Assembly (NCBI GenBank): GCA_036897095.1
Contig: JAYMSP010000447.1
Location: 1-51,339 of the forward strand
DNA from: Plantago elongata
Lineage: Eukaryota; Streptophyta; Magnoliopsida; Lamiales; Plantaginaceae
DNA length: 51,339 bases
Direction of reading: 5' to 3'
Shown: positions 1-11,592 of the stretch, one piece after another
Position numbering within the stretch: the stretch's first letter is position 1
Layout: the number at the start of each line of letters is the position of its first letter
The notes under the pieces: generated by a model
Databases searched by the model: none
What the model was told of the DNA's origin: nothing
Seen by the model: only the letters and a program-made list of their open reading frames with translations
Translations under genes and position numbers: made by a program

Positions 1-465
1 AATTTTATTAATTTCGACTTCTAAACACTATTATAATATATTAAATATGTTTTTAGCAAAATAAAAAATAATTTTTTTAATTTTCAATCTTAATAAATTA
101 TGAAACGACTTTAAAAAATTACAATTTCATTAATTTCAACATCTAAGCATTCTTACAATATGAATTATATATAAATAAAAATTAAAAAATTAAAATTTTT
201 TATAACGTGACGACGACGTGTCACCACTGGGGAAAAAAGCACGACGACTATAACATCTAGAACAATAGCCGTGTGTTAAAGTTTGACTAGGAACTTGCTA
301 ATATCGAATTTATGGAAAAAAGTTAATAGACCTAGTCTAGGTAAATATTTTTCGCTAATGACAGGCAAAATAATACTCCTATTATGAAGCGATCTTCTGC
401 TATTTCCAGATGTCGTTACAGTCATAACTTGCTAGGTTCTGCATCAATTTAGGATCCTTGAAATC
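1..465. other. AT-rich intergenic DNA with a short direct repeat
   Basis: No gene is seen. Two diverged copies of a sequence beginning attaatttcgacttctaaac lie at about 5-50 and 128-172, roughly 120 bp apart. They look like the remains of a repeat or transposon end, but no family is recognisable. The stretch runs into the promoter of the cysteine protease gene. Confidence 0.4.
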
Positions 466-528
466 TTGGATTCTGGGGGTTTATGGTTTAAGGTTGTCTC
501 TGTAACAAGACTGAGACTTCATATACTC

Positions 529-536
529 TATAAATA
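529..536 (+). promoter_or_regulatory. TATA box of the cysteine protease gene
   Basis: TATAAATA lies about 90 bp upstream of the chosen ATG at 625. That fits a plant core promoter with a 5' UTR of about 60 nt. It also supports the ATG at 625 over the in-frame upstream reading that starts at 466, which lies before the TATA box. Confidence 0.6.
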
Positions 537-624
537 CCAGCTTCCAGCTACTACTGCATTCTTCAAAACCTACTTACTACACGCTAATACACTCGATTCT
601 CAAGAATTCGCACCTCTGGATAAA

Positions 625-1720
625 ATGGCATTGAAACTCACTGCAATGCTTGTTTTCGCAACATTGTTAGCACTTGAAATGTTGGCTCATAGAGCCACTG
701 CTCGAATAACAACTGATGCAGTGATGGTTAAGAGATATGAGAAATGGATGGTACAACATGGTCGAACGTATAAAGATGAGACCGAGAAGGCTAAGAGATT
801 CAAAGCATTCAAAAAGAATGTGCGGTATATTCACTCTGTTAATAAAGCAGGTACTAGGTCTTACAAGCTTGCTGTGAACAAATTCGCTGACATGACAAAC
901 GAGGATTTTCAAGCATTGCATAATGGATATAAGATGAGATCTGTTTCAAAGCCTTTGGGAGTTTCATCATTATTCAGGTATTCAAATGTGACTGCGGTTC
1001 CACCTTCCATGGACTGGAGGAAGATGGGAGCTGTCACTAGAGTCAAGGAGCAAGGGAAATGCGGTAAGTCTAGTAAACTCAACCATCATTAATCATCCAT
1101 TGGACTAAATTTCATGAACAAAAAATGCAGGGAGTTGCTGGGCATTTTCAGCAGTTGCAGCTACAGAAGGAATCAACCAAATAACAACCGGAAGTCTAGT
1201 CTCGTTATCTGAACAACAACTCGTAGACTGTGATATATATCAGAACGAGGGATGTGATGGTGGTCTAATGGACAGCGCATTCGAGTACATTATTGAAAAC
1301 GAGGGACTAACTACTAGATCGAACTATCCATACAGAGGGGTCCAGAAGACCTGCATCACTAAGAAAGCATCCTCAAGTGCCGCTAGGATAAAAGGGTATG
1401 AGAATGTCCCAGCCAACAGCGAGTCTGCATTACTCTATGCGGTGGCCCACCAACCCGTATCCGTGGCCATTGATGCCAGTGACTCTGACTTCAAGTTCTA
1501 CTCAAGTGGAGTTTTCAGTGGGAAGTGCGGAACAGAATTAGACCATGGTGTCACTGCAGTTGGATATGGGGAAACAGATGATGGAACCAAATATTGGCTG
1601 GTTAAGAATTCATGGGGGACTTCTTGGGGAGAAAATGGATACATCAGAATGCAAAGGAACATTGATGATGAGGAAGGCCTGTGCGGAATTGCCATGCAGG
1701 CTTCATATCCGACTGCTTGA
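625..1720 (+). CDS. Papain-like cysteine protease (C1A, SAG12/SAG39-like)
   Basis: Two exons, 625..1063 and 1131..1720, joined by a GT-AG intron of 67 bp inside the active-site Gly codon, encode 342 residues, the usual length for this family. Residues 1-24 form a signal peptide. An I29 inhibitor prodomain with an ERFNIN-type helix and the FADMTNEDF motif follows (about 38-97). The mature enzyme begins near PPSMDWR. The catalytic set is complete: Gln143, Cys149 in CGSCWAF, His285 in [11 protein letters not shown] and Asn306 in NSWG. There is no C-terminal KDEL or granulin domain, so this is the short SAG12/SAG39-like or RD19-unrelated type, expected in vacuole or apoplast and often tied to senescence or defence (family knowledge). 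A decayed paralogue lies immediately downstream. The upstream in-frame extension to 466 lacks a signal peptide start and is not used. Confidence 0.93.
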
Positions 1721-2084
1721 GGCAAATGAACCATGCTTCCAATAGAAAATTCGGGATGTATCTATATATGTTTTTTTGCTCTAAAAACGTATGTAGGTTA
1801 TGTATTTAAACTTCTCTTGGTACCAATTACCAGGATGTGTTGTGTTCAAACCTCAGCATCATCTCGGTGAATGGATCTAGCTAGATTTGTCATCACTGTT
1901 AAATTATAACTTCCTTCTGTTCACTGATCCTTAGCTCTTCTACCTTGAGGAAATCTGAAATGAAAAAGAGGAAATTACAAAAACAATTAAACCACATGCT
2001 GCTCCATAAATTAAAAATCCCAATAAATGACACCAAAATCTCTGAAGCAAGACAAAGTTTAATAGTACAGGTATATTTGAAATT

Positions 2085-3115
2085 GTAGATTTGACATACA
2101 ACTATACAAGTTAGGTGTTAGCCTGCTAGGAGTAAATGCATTTGCAGACCTAATGAAAGAAGAATTCCTCACCAAGTATGCAGGCAGGTTTGTGCCGACT
2201 CGAGACATATTCCACGTCTCTTTCAAGACGTCCCACCAGCCCACCCAGTCTAGATTGGAGAGACTATGGAGCCGTTACACCTGTTAAGAGCCAAGGAGGA
2301 TGTGGTTAGTCACACTAGTAAATAACTAAATATACAAGCATGAAGATTCTACAATTTTTGGAGCTAAGTTTTACTAATATAGCTAGTAGAAGAAAACATT
2401 CCAGAAACCACACATTTCAAAACTCTTATATTCACATCTCTAAATACATGTCTTATAAAGTTCAGAACCATTTTTTTTACCAAAGTAATCACCAGACATT
2501 GTACATTGAATAATTCAGGTACTTTCCTGCAAGTAAGCTTTCTGAATATCAACATATTTTTCCATCTTAAGAGGTAAAACATATACCTTTACAGGATGCT
2601 GCTGGGCATTTACAGTTGTGGCAGCAATTGAAGGCATCGTTCAGATCAAATCAGGTGTGATAGCTTCCCTCACCGAATGGTGACGGTGCAGCAGCAGCCT
2701 GTCGCTGAAGTCGCTGCACGTAATGGGGGGTTTGCTTCTGAATTATCCATAACAAACAATAGAAAGAACATGCAGCAGTGCACCATCTTCTCGTCCAGTC
2801 ACAATCTCTGGTTATGGAGTTTTCCACCAAAGAACAATCTCCGTGTTGCTAATGGCAGTGGCTAACCAACCAATTGCATTTGGAATTGACCCAAGTCTCT
2901 TCCAGTTTTACAGCAGCAGAGTTCTAATAGGTCCTTATGGAACAACCCTGAAGCATGCTATTACAGCAGTAGGATAAGGAGCAGATGAAAATGGAAAGAA
3001 GTTTTGGTTAATGAAAAACTCGTGGACCCGAATTGGGGAGAGAATGGTTACATAAGACTGCAGAGGGATCTTGATGCCCTGGACGGAATGTGTGGCCCTA
3101 TTGCGTAACTTCAGG
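2085..3115 (+). pseudogene. Decayed tandem copy of the cysteine protease gene
   Basis: Pieces of a second papain-like protease lie in order on the plus strand. About 2100-2215 reads as prodomain (LGVNAFADLMKEEF). About 2265-2303 encodes the segment before the active site and ends at a GT donor. After an intron of about 290 bp, the next exon opens at 2595 with GCCWAFTVVAAIEG, the catalytic Cys region. About 2955-3110 encodes KHAITAVG, then FWLMKNSW and [13 protein letters not shown]. The intron sits at the same codon as in the intact gene at 625-1720, so this is a DNA-level duplicate and not a retrocopy. The prodomain start and much of the central mature domain are missing. In-frame stops occur, including one replacing Tyr in the GYG motif after the catalytic His, and there is a frameshift in the NSW-G segment. 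No product is expected. Confidence 0.85.
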
Positions 3116-3641
3116 CATTTCTGGAATCTGGTCTTACAAGGTTTGTCCATACAGACTTCAGAAGAGAATAAGGGCATGCATACAGATAAGTATGCCCACA
3201 GCTGTATTGCCTTTTATGCAGATCGCATTCATATAAATTACAGGTTTCAGCTATTATGTAATATCACAGAGAACAATCATGCGAAAGAAAATCTAGTCTC
3301 CATCGCAGTTCTGAACTTTTTATATGATGATATTGAAATGAACAACAACAAAGTCCAAGAGAACGCAACATCAGAACAATCACAAGGATCAATATTATGA
3401 AAGGAATACAGAAGTGATATCTAACATATATATAACTTGAATAGCTCCTTCACAGAGAAGTTGGGAGGAGGACACAGGAATGTATATGAAAATGCAGTAG
3501 ATATAGCACGGATCGAGTGAATAAACACATTTCTTCCATGAAATGACCAAAAAACAAAACTTAAAAAATAATACACTGCAACCTCAACGTCTATTGCATT
3601 ACCTAAATGATACAGGTACTGGAACTCAAAATACTGAAGTA

Positions 3642-4845
3642 TCAAGCACGTTTGCCACTGCTGGGATTGGTTTTTGTGCACAACTTCCATCGTCCCTTGG
3701 CACGTCGACGCTTAATAGTCGCTCTTCCTGAAGTAGTACTCATACGTTTGCGGAATCCGTGTGTCCGAGCAAGTGACTTCCTTGACCTGTTCCTCTTAGT
3801 TTGACAAAGCTGATACTTTTTTGCTGACCTCACTACAAATCCACGCCTTTGAACTGTTCTTGCTCCAAAACCGGAACTCAAGTCCAGACCTAATGATGAT
3901 CCTGGCATACAACACAGGCATAAAATGTTTGAGGATAATGGTCGGAAAAAACCATACTCCAAGCACAACCAGGCACATTTGGTTTCTTCATAATCATCAA
4001 AAACATATTCTCTCCCTATTGTGTATTATGAAGGATCATTACAGATGTAAGAAGAAGCTTAAACACGCCACAATGGGTGTCAACTGTCAACTAGTACAGC
4101 ATTCGCAGTTGTGTTTAACAGAACTGGAAATTCATTCTATCATATACGCAGTCCGTAATTGTTTACCCGTTTCTTCAATCTAACAAGGGAAAGCATACAA
4201 CTCTACCGATACAGAACTTTGGTCACATCATACAGCAAAGTCTTAGTAGATAACCACATTCCTCTTCTAGCAAGTAAACTCCAATTGCTAATCAGTCCAT
4301 TAGCTCCACTTTTCATTCTATGGTGTTTTACTCAATGCTTTCGAATATGACATTCCAAACAATTCAAAGAAAAGTACTCCGTATTTAGCTCCATTGCAGT
4401 CAACTTGCAATTTTGCACAAACAAAAAGCCACTCCTAACAATGCAACAACTATTACATCAAAAATTCAAAACCAACAAAAAATCAGAAAAAGCTACAATC
4501 TTTCATACAACACCAACATTGCAAAGAAGAAACACAAAGACCCACAAGCTATAATCAAGAAAAGGGCTCAAACAAAATCACATTGTTCCAGCTACATTAT
4601 CAAGAAATACAAACAGATAGAGAATTATGAAGGGGGAAAGAAAAGCAACCTGCAAATGAAGAGGAGCTGGAGAGGGATAGGGATATGGGAGGAGTGAAGG
4701 AAGAGTGAAGATCCATTCCTTGGCAAGCTGATTTTGATTTCAAGCTGAATGAAAGGGAGTTTGTTCTTGTTCTTGAACCAGCACGAAACGAAAATGAAGT
4801 TGAAGGGCACACTGTTGCCCCCATTGAGGATAAGCAGTAAGCCAT
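3642..4845 (-). CDS. RPL34: 50S ribosomal protein L34, chloroplastic
   Basis: Two exons on the minus strand, 4845..4650 and 3901..3642, are separated by a 748-bp GT-AG intron and encode 151 residues. Exon 1 is a Ser/Thr/Arg-rich, acid-poor chloroplast transit peptide (MAYCLSSMGATVCPS...). Exon 2 carries the bacterial-type L34 core: KRNRSRKSLARTHGFRKRMS followed by TTSGRATIKRRRAKGRWKLC, including the invariant TxxGR...RRRxKGR pattern. The bacterial core is about 45 residues, so the extra N-terminal part matches a plastid-targeted nuclear copy. The product is a small, very basic component of the plastid large ribosomal subunit. The plus-strand reading across exon 1 is a shadow. The identification rests on clear core motifs; the exact start (4845 or the internal Met8) is slightly less certain. 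Confidence 0.93.
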
Positions 4846-7150
4846 GTTTGCTTCTCTTGTTTGCTCCCTATTCTATTGTTTCGTTCGTTATCTTCTTTTG
4901 GAAATGGGCTGGTTTTATCAGAGGCGATTCGAGCTTTGCCTTATCTTGTTTGCAGCTTGCAACACAGAGTCGCAGTTTCGAAGATTTTCGAGGACTTTAT
5001 GGGAATCTCAACCGTGGGATGGACCGGGTTACTGGTTCGTTCGAGAAAGCCATTTTTATCGGCTCGTTTCGAAATGAATATAAATATTTAACTACAGACC
5101 TGAACGATTCGAATCGATTCGATTCAATGAGAAAGAAGTCAACCCTTGCTATCTGAGCATATGCTTTTTCGTTAGACTTCTTTAGACAAGCCGAACAAAT
5201 TACGAATAACAAAATTTCTAAATTCGATATTAAAGAATTAGACTGCTCCGATATGATGATATTCGTAGTACATCCATGTATATACGGGAAGATGAAATAT
5301 AACACATAGTTCTATTTTTTGATATGATATACTTGTGTTATAATCATTTTTGCAATACAGTTTTACTGTTTTATAATTTTTTTCGACTCGATTTCATCTT
5401 TTCGCATAACTGGACATAAAATTTAAGAAATTGAGCTATAAGGCGTTACCAAAACAAGAGATCATTGTGCCAAAAGCGATTGTCCGGACCTTCAAAAACC
5501 CTGACCCGTTTGTCATAGAATTTTTCGTTACTCATATCAACATTCTCGCTTCCATTCTCTCTAAAATCTTGTCACCAAAGTACACTTGCTATGCATACCC
5601 TTAACTCACTAGAGATTGCATACATAAAACATGCACTAAGAGGAGGGCTGCAAGGAATATGCTATACAAAATAGCTGGGCACTGCTACATCTACTTCATT
5701 TTCTTATCTAGTATAACTCCATATTTGGCCATTTCGCTCGTTAAGCTCGTTCGTTGAGTGTGTAATGATGCACATGTTTAAGAGAGCAAACCCATTATAT
5801 TATTAATCACCTTTTCACCACTTTGACTATTTCAATGGCTCAATACACAACTTACGATTCATATTAACAATGAAATACACATTTGTATAAAATGTTTATT
5901 TCCAGCGTCATTGACCAATTTATCGATTGCAATGGAAGCTCAATTATTTACTAAAATTTCAAATTCCAACAATAGTTGCAAAATTCCGCATTTATTTCAT
6001 CTTAGATTTAATTGCATAAAATCCCATCAATTTATTAAAAAGTACCACCACACCCCCTAATATTAAACTAATAATTTATGTAATTTCAATAACTGAGCAA
6101 ATTTTATGCAATTTCTTCTTATTTATATTCCCCTGCATAATAAAAAAGTCTTAAATAAAGGGTAGTCTCCCCTAAGACTCACTTTTAAAAAACAATATGA
6201 AGCAATAAGAAAATGTATAGGTGATACAGATTGTTACCCTGCCAATAAAGATGGAGTTCTCTTAAACCAATTAGCACTAAGTGAATTTATTGGTAGTTGT
6301 CACTTTCACTGCATAAAACATTATTTATTTATGTCCTTTAAATATATTTAAAACAGAAGTATAATAGTGAAAGAATAATCAAAGGGTAACACGTTCTACC
6401 TTGTGCTCCCTTGAATTTGACTCCGCCCAGAGTTTGAAACCCTGATGATAACTAATTAAAAGCTTCACCAATAATCGTACAATTCATATGCATGCACGAA
6501 ATGTTTTGATCAACAAAGGCCAATAATCATGCAATTCATATGAGCAAAGTGTTTCGGACTCATGTAATTACTAACTTATACTACTAATTATAAACTAACC
6601 TTAATAAAAATTAACTTCTAAAATCACCCAACCCAACCAAGGGTCATAAATTGGGTATTAAAAGCGGATCTAAACGGGTCATACAAATACATAACAAGCT
6701 ACACAATAAGACACAATTCACACAACAAATCCACAAGAAGATCTCTCAAGCTCAAAACCCTAGAAAACTCCACCCCTTCTAAAAAATTCAAACCTTGCCG
6801 AAAAAATTCAAACCTCGCCGGAAACAACCGTAAATATCACCGGAAAAGCTCTCAACCACTCAATTCCGACGTGGTTGCTCGGATTCGTCTCAGAAATAGC
6901 TCGATTCAGCTCGGATTCGTCTCAGAGATAGCTCTTAAACATCAACTCGTATAGATCTACGGTAAGCTCGATAAAACTCTGAATTCTCGATGATTTCGAT
7001 GTGGTCTATGCGATTAGATGGTAGAATCAGGTTCAAATAACTATATAACATAACTTATGTGAAGTCGGTGTTTATTTTACAATTGAAGTTGAAAATTCGA
7101 TCCAGATCTGAAAATCGCGTAACTATTTCTTCAATTGCTCTGGCTAATCT
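4846..7150. other. Gene-free intergenic stretch
   Basis: This lies upstream of the L34 gene. I see no coding exon, RNA gene or clear repeat. It is AT-rich, with a paired gattcgaatcgattcgattc-like run near 5106-5126 and scattered short direct repeats around 6470-6545 (the phrase aatcatgcaattcatatg recurs in slightly changed form about 60 bp apart). From about 6620 the base composition changes (aacccaacc, cggatctaaacggg), which may mark the edge of the motif-rich region that follows. Confidence 0.4.
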
Positions 7151-8400
7151 GTGTGATGTTGTGGCTTTTCTATGTAATGTCCTTACTTATATATAAGATG
7201 TCCAATAAAACAGAGTACATGAAAATATGCTCGAAAATTGGTATTTTTATTACGATTTGATTGTTTATCCACCGATCTACTTAAAAGTTCTCGTATATAA
7301 GTTTCAATAATGTTTTAATTCAACTATAAATTGATGAATGGTTGTTTTCAATATAGAAGTTGAGATTTTGAAATAGACCTGAAAAAAATCGCGTACAACA
7401 ATGATAAGAAGTTTTGGATTATTTGTGTTATGTTTGAGCTTATATCAGTAATGTTCTAGACTATATTGATGATGTCAACTTAAACAGAATACAATTATAA
7501 CTATTGTTGATGTAACAAATTTATTAAAATTAGTACTTCAATGCACACGATTAACGTTCTTACTCATATGTTTGATGTTTTTCCTAATTTATTTCATGTT
7601 CCGATGTTATACATTAGAACTTAAAACCTAATATTAAGAATCAAGATATTAATGTCCTAAATTATGTATGTAATGTTCTCACTCATTCTTTCAATGTTTC
7701 TGGAAATGTTTGTAATGCATGCAAACTCACAAAACAAAATGACATTATGATCCAAATTATGTTCGCAATATTCTCAACTATAACTACAATGTTTAAAATG
7801 TTTAATGTTATGCTATAATGTTCTCAATTATATGTGTAACGTTTTGCTTGCTTTATTCATTTTATGTGATGATTTATGGTGTTTGTAGATTTTTCAGATG
7901 TGAACTCAATGAAAAATACGATTTAATTTTAAGAGTATTGTATATAATATTCTTGGTGATGAATTTAAGTTTAATGCCAATGCATGTAATGTTCTTTTTA
8001 CAGATAAATGTAAAGTTGAAGTTGACATGAGTCTTGTGGATAGTCTTGGAGGACGACCAAATATGTAGACAAAATGCATATTTTGTATAGAAATCTTTAA
8101 TGAGTTTGAAAATCTCCCAAAAAAGTCTATGTAATAGAAAAGTGATTTTGTTGTCCAAAAAATATTATTACATATTAATGTTGTTCTTAGTATGTTGGTA
8201 TTGTTATGAACCATTTATGTAATTTTCACAATTATTTTGTAAAATGTTCTTAGATATACGTATATGAGTTGTGATTTAGAGCATAATGTGCTTAATTATA
8301 TATGTAATGTTAACAACTATTTAAAAAATGTTCCAGACTATATGATTAATGTTAATTCTATGTGTCTAAAATGACGATTCATTTTTTATTTTGTTTGAAA
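7150..8400. repeat. TAATGTTCT-motif-rich region, possible old transposon
   Basis: Variants of a phrase such as gtaatgttctcaattatatgtgtaatgtt recur irregularly through this stretch, for example near 7170, 7440, 7660, 7755, 7820, 8165, 8290 and 8340. The copies are degenerate, not in strict tandem, and mostly on one strand. No transposase-like reading frame and no clear terminal inverted repeat is visible. The flanks differ in character: 6620-6980 is richer in GC with aaaccctag, and 8400-8640 repeats ataacccg/cgcgaaat phrases. Together they suggest a non-autonomous element of about 2 kb, but the family cannot be named from sequence alone. Confidence 0.35.
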
Positions 8401-9298
8401 TGGATCCTCTCATAACCCGCGAAATTATATAACCCGCCAGCAACACGCGAAATCAATTGAAAGCATGATAATTCATTCATTTTAGTAATGTTCTGGCGTA
8501 TTTGAGTACTGTTCATTATCCGAAAAAGACAAATAATGGACAAAGAGCAAAATTGTTTTATAACCCGGAAACTCACGAGAATTGTATTTACCGGTTCGCC
8601 GACTCGCGAGAAATTGAGACAAATGAGACAAATTGCAATTTAATCGGTTTTTTCCGTGTTTCAATTAATTGTTGATCTTTTAGAAGACTTTGTGTTTTTC
8701 TAATATATACTTTATATAAATAAAGTTTTAATGAATTAAAAAAGTTTATTAATACAAATTTACTATAATTTCAGAATTGATATTGCACTACCCCTCACGT
8801 AAAATTTATGAGTTCGCCGCGTCTACCACGCCAGGTTGGACCGTGGGGGTTGGTCTAGTTTGGGAACTCAAGCAGTTCAACAAACTCGAAGCTGTTGGGA
8901 AATTCAACTTATTTTCATTTAGGTAAACCCCAAGCATTTAAAATATCCCATCAATGTCACTAAATATACATTTATTTAAAACTGCAACCTGCTAATGCCA
9001 CTTATTTCTTAATCATTCTATTATGATTCTAATCACTATTTCACACCTTATCAATTATATCTCTTCCTAATCTTTTACCGTACAGTTACTACTTTATAAA
9101 TATAAATAATGTATTTAATCATTTTCCAATAATTATTTGCCAAATATAATTTAGTAAATCAGGAATAAGCATAAACAGTCCAGTCCTTGACTAGATTATA
9201 CTACTTTTAGAAATCCAAATCTTCCAATTATATGTAAGCTGGTCAAAATAATATAAATATTACCCTTCAAGCCATGCTGGTGCCTTCATGTCCCTGTG

Positions 9299-9305
9299 TA
9301 TATAA
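9299..9305 (+). promoter_or_regulatory. TATA box of the first TBL gene
   Basis: TATATAA lies 54 bp upstream of the ATG at 9359, inside the block ctgtgtatataactcc. The same block is kept in front of the second TBL gene, so both copies retained their core promoter. Confidence 0.6.
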
Positions 9306-9358
9306 CTCCTTGAACAAATGCAAATTACATCAGTTCAGGACTAACAAAGAATACCACA

Positions 9359-11061
9359 ATGGTACTAATTAATCAATCGTTGCTAAACATAATTGTGATT
9401 GTTCATTTTGTATCCTCAGGAGCAGACTTGTATCAAAATGCAAGTGCTTACATGACTGAGAAGGACACAGAAAATCAATGTGACTTGTTTAAGGGTGAAT
9501 GGGTATATAATTCATCCTTCAGTCCTCTCTATGATCCTTCAAGCTGCCCATTTTTACCAGATGGATTCAACTGCCAAAAATACGGTCGCCCTGATAAGGA
9601 TTTCCTCAAGTTCTCCTGGAAACCCAGCTCTTGTTCCTTGCCAAGGTACGTTCACACACATCTATTAAAAGAAATGAAAACTATAGAGTATGTAATGAGA
9701 TATCAAATTTCAGGAGCCAAATACTGATTCAACTTCATATTTGGCTACAGATTTAATGGCTTGGACTTTTTACAAAGATGGAAAGGAAAGAAGATAATGT
9801 TTGTGGGTGATTCACTCAGTTATAATCAGTGGAGTTCTCTAGTCTGTGCACTACATGCTGCTAATCCAAAGGCTAAGACCACCCACCAAGGGGGTATGCC
9901 CATCAGCTCTGTCACATTCCAGGTATGACCTTAAAATTCTCTGCCCTTTATAAGAGGTCAAAGTTACTAATCCACTCGATTGATGCTAAAACATGAAGCT
10001 ACTTATGGCAGGAATACGGAGTTACCATATATCTATATCACAGCACATACTTGGTGGATCTTGTAACGGAACCAAAAGGTCGAGTCCTGAAGCTGGACTC
10101 GATTCAAGAGGGAAAAGGATGGCTAGGCATGGATATGCTGATATTCAACACATGGCACTGGTGGACACATGCTGGAAGACTTCAAGCGTAAGATTTGTTC
10201 ATTTCTTCTTTTAACTAGAAAAATCTTCAGAAAGACTACCTATAACCTAATACAAAAAGTCAGGTAATTGTCCTAAATATTCATGTCATGAAAATTACAT
10301 AAACTATAAGATCATGGAGAAGTCAGATCTCGGAGAAGTAGAGCACCTATAATATGAAACACATTTTAGGTTTTCCTTTCTTTGAAAACATTATTCCATC
10401 CAACCTTCTATTTTGTATGTTGCAGGTGGGATTTTATACAAGATGGTTCAACAGTAACCAAAGATATGGACCGCCTAGTTGCATTTTCAAAGGGATTGAA
10501 AACTTGGGGTAAATGGGTTCAAGATAATGTTGACCCTTCTAAGACAAAGGTCTTCTTTCAGGGAATTTCACCAACTCATACTCAGTAAGTAATTTAACAC
10601 ACCACTTAAGTCATGATCTTTTTTGTCCTCATCAAACAAGTTAGGATTTAGGGTTACAATTCGGAGATATCATTTCTGCATAGTTCTTATCTGGACCTTA
10701 CAAGAACATTTCTACACTAATTCATGATGTAATATCATCTACATGCATAACAAACTGATTGTATTCAAACAGGGGCCAAGAATGGGGTTCAAAAGGTAAC
10801 TGTCTCAATGAGAAAGTGCCAATCAAGGGATCAACATATCCAGCAGGAAGACCACCACAGGCTGTTGTTTTAGACAAAGTTTTGAGTACACTAAAGAAGC
10901 CAGTATATCTGCTTGATATCACAACTCTCTCACAGTTACGTAAAGATGCTCACCCATCCAAATACATGGCAGACCATAGTGTAGATTGCAGCCACTGGTG
11001 CTTACCTGGATTGCCCGATTCTTGGAACCAACTTCTGTATGCAGCAGTATCACAAGGATGA
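9359..11061 (+). CDS. TRICHOME BIREFRINGENCE-LIKE protein, copy 1 (TBL38-type)
   Basis: Five exons (9359..9645, 9751..9922, 10012..10187, 10426..10584, 10773..11061) with GT-AG junctions encode 360 residues. An N-terminal signal peptide or anchor ([15 protein letters not shown]) is followed by the PMR5N Cys-rich domain starting at CDLFKGEWV (about 41) and containing YDPSSCPFL. The PC-esterase domain has the GDSL-type nucleophile motif [12 protein letters not shown] (Ser117) and the C-terminal DxxH pair in DCSHWCLPG (Asp336, His339). Family members act in the Golgi or wall as polysaccharide O-acetyltransferases, and some are reported as pectin acetyl-esterases. The short length and sequence resemble TBL38 and its relatives. 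All catalytic residues are present, so the copy looks functional. It is followed tail-to-tail by a broken Lin0512 fragment and then by its tandem twin. Confidence 0.93.
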
Positions 11062-11223
11062 AGGTCAAACAGGAATTAATAGACTAATTGTTTATGCTAC
11101 CATAGGTCTTGCTCATGTTAGTAATGACATCAAGGCATCATTATATTCGATTTGAGTAAAAGATCATTCTACAAAAATACAGATCAGATAGATTAAATTG
11201 AACCAGCCTTGTAACCATATATG

Positions 11224-11592
11224 ATTAACTCAGTAACCAACATAAAACAGCTGCACTGACAATGTAGCAGTCATCATTCTTATCACCCAGTTCTTCAACA
11301 TGCACACCACGTGAGCATACAAGTCCACCATCCACAACCTCTACAAGATATTGCTCCACTCTACAATGTCAATGCACACCATTATAAAAAAAAAAAAAAA
11401 AAAAGGGTTGCTGAGACAAAGGTTGACTCGAACCCAACATGTTGGTTGGAGGTCAAGTTGTCTTACCAACTGAGCCGCGCTTCGTTGAGACAGTCTCAGT
11501 TGAATATGAAATACTAGATACTTACTAAGGGAAAACATATTTGACCTTGTCAAGATCCAGTAAATGTTGGAGTCGTCCAGGAACTCCCAAAC
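11224..11592 (-). pseudogene. Truncated 3' end of the Lin0512 gene
   Basis: On the minus strand this matches the last exon and the 3' part of exon 3 of the intact gene at 14561-15792. Exon 3 remnant: about 11592-11526, reading LGVPGRLQHLLDLDKV and ending at the same donor phrase gtaagtatct. Exon 4 remnant: about 11362-11225, encoding VEVVDGGLVCS and EELGDKND-like segments, with a one-base frame change before the normal C-terminus. Exons 1 and 2 are absent because the tandem duplication breakpoint lies in exon 3. The intron between the remnants holds a SINE-like insertion. There is no promoter or start, so it is not expected to be expressed as protein. Confidence 0.85.
11386..11482 (-). mobile_element. 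SINE-like element with poly-T tail
   Basis: Read on the minus strand, this begins near gcgcggctcagttgg, has a Pol III A-box-like GGCTCAGTTGG (11466-11476), a B-box GGTTCGAGTC (11425-11434) about 31 nt further on, and ends in a run of 19 T (11386-11404). tRNA-derived 5' parts with T-rich 3' ends are known for plant Au-type SINEs. It sits in the Lin0512 remnant of the left TBL unit. The equivalent place in the right unit (about 14740-14785) has only a short related phrase, gttgctgaga, and lacks the box-bearing body. The exact 5' end and target-site duplication are not clear. Confidence 0.6.

Larger units (their letters stand above)
8871..11592. repeat. Left unit of the TBL segmental duplication
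   Basis: This unit aligns collinearly with 12066-14875. The shared order is the phrase gtaaaccccaagcatttaaaat, the promoter with TATATAA, five TBL exons of equal length, introns with recognisable similarity, and the 3' end of the Lin0512 gene on the opposite strand. The right edge falls inside what is exon 3 of the intact Lin0512 gene. The left edge is approximate; weaker similarity may extend further left, to about 8690 (versus about 11865). Confidence 0.85.

Noticed and set aside
466-624. In-frame N-terminal extension of the cysteine protease
   Set aside because: It crosses the TATA box and would hide the signal peptide; the ATG at 625 gives a normal preproprotein.
3421-3640. Additional minus-strand exon downstream of L34
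   Set aside because: The L34 stop at 3642 follows a complete C-terminus; the region is better read as 3' UTR.
4749-5156. Plus-strand open frame of 135 codons opposite L34 exon 1 and its upstream region
   Set aside because: It overlaps the L34 transit-peptide exon antisense, has no domain or promoter, and shares its openness with two other frames in the same place.
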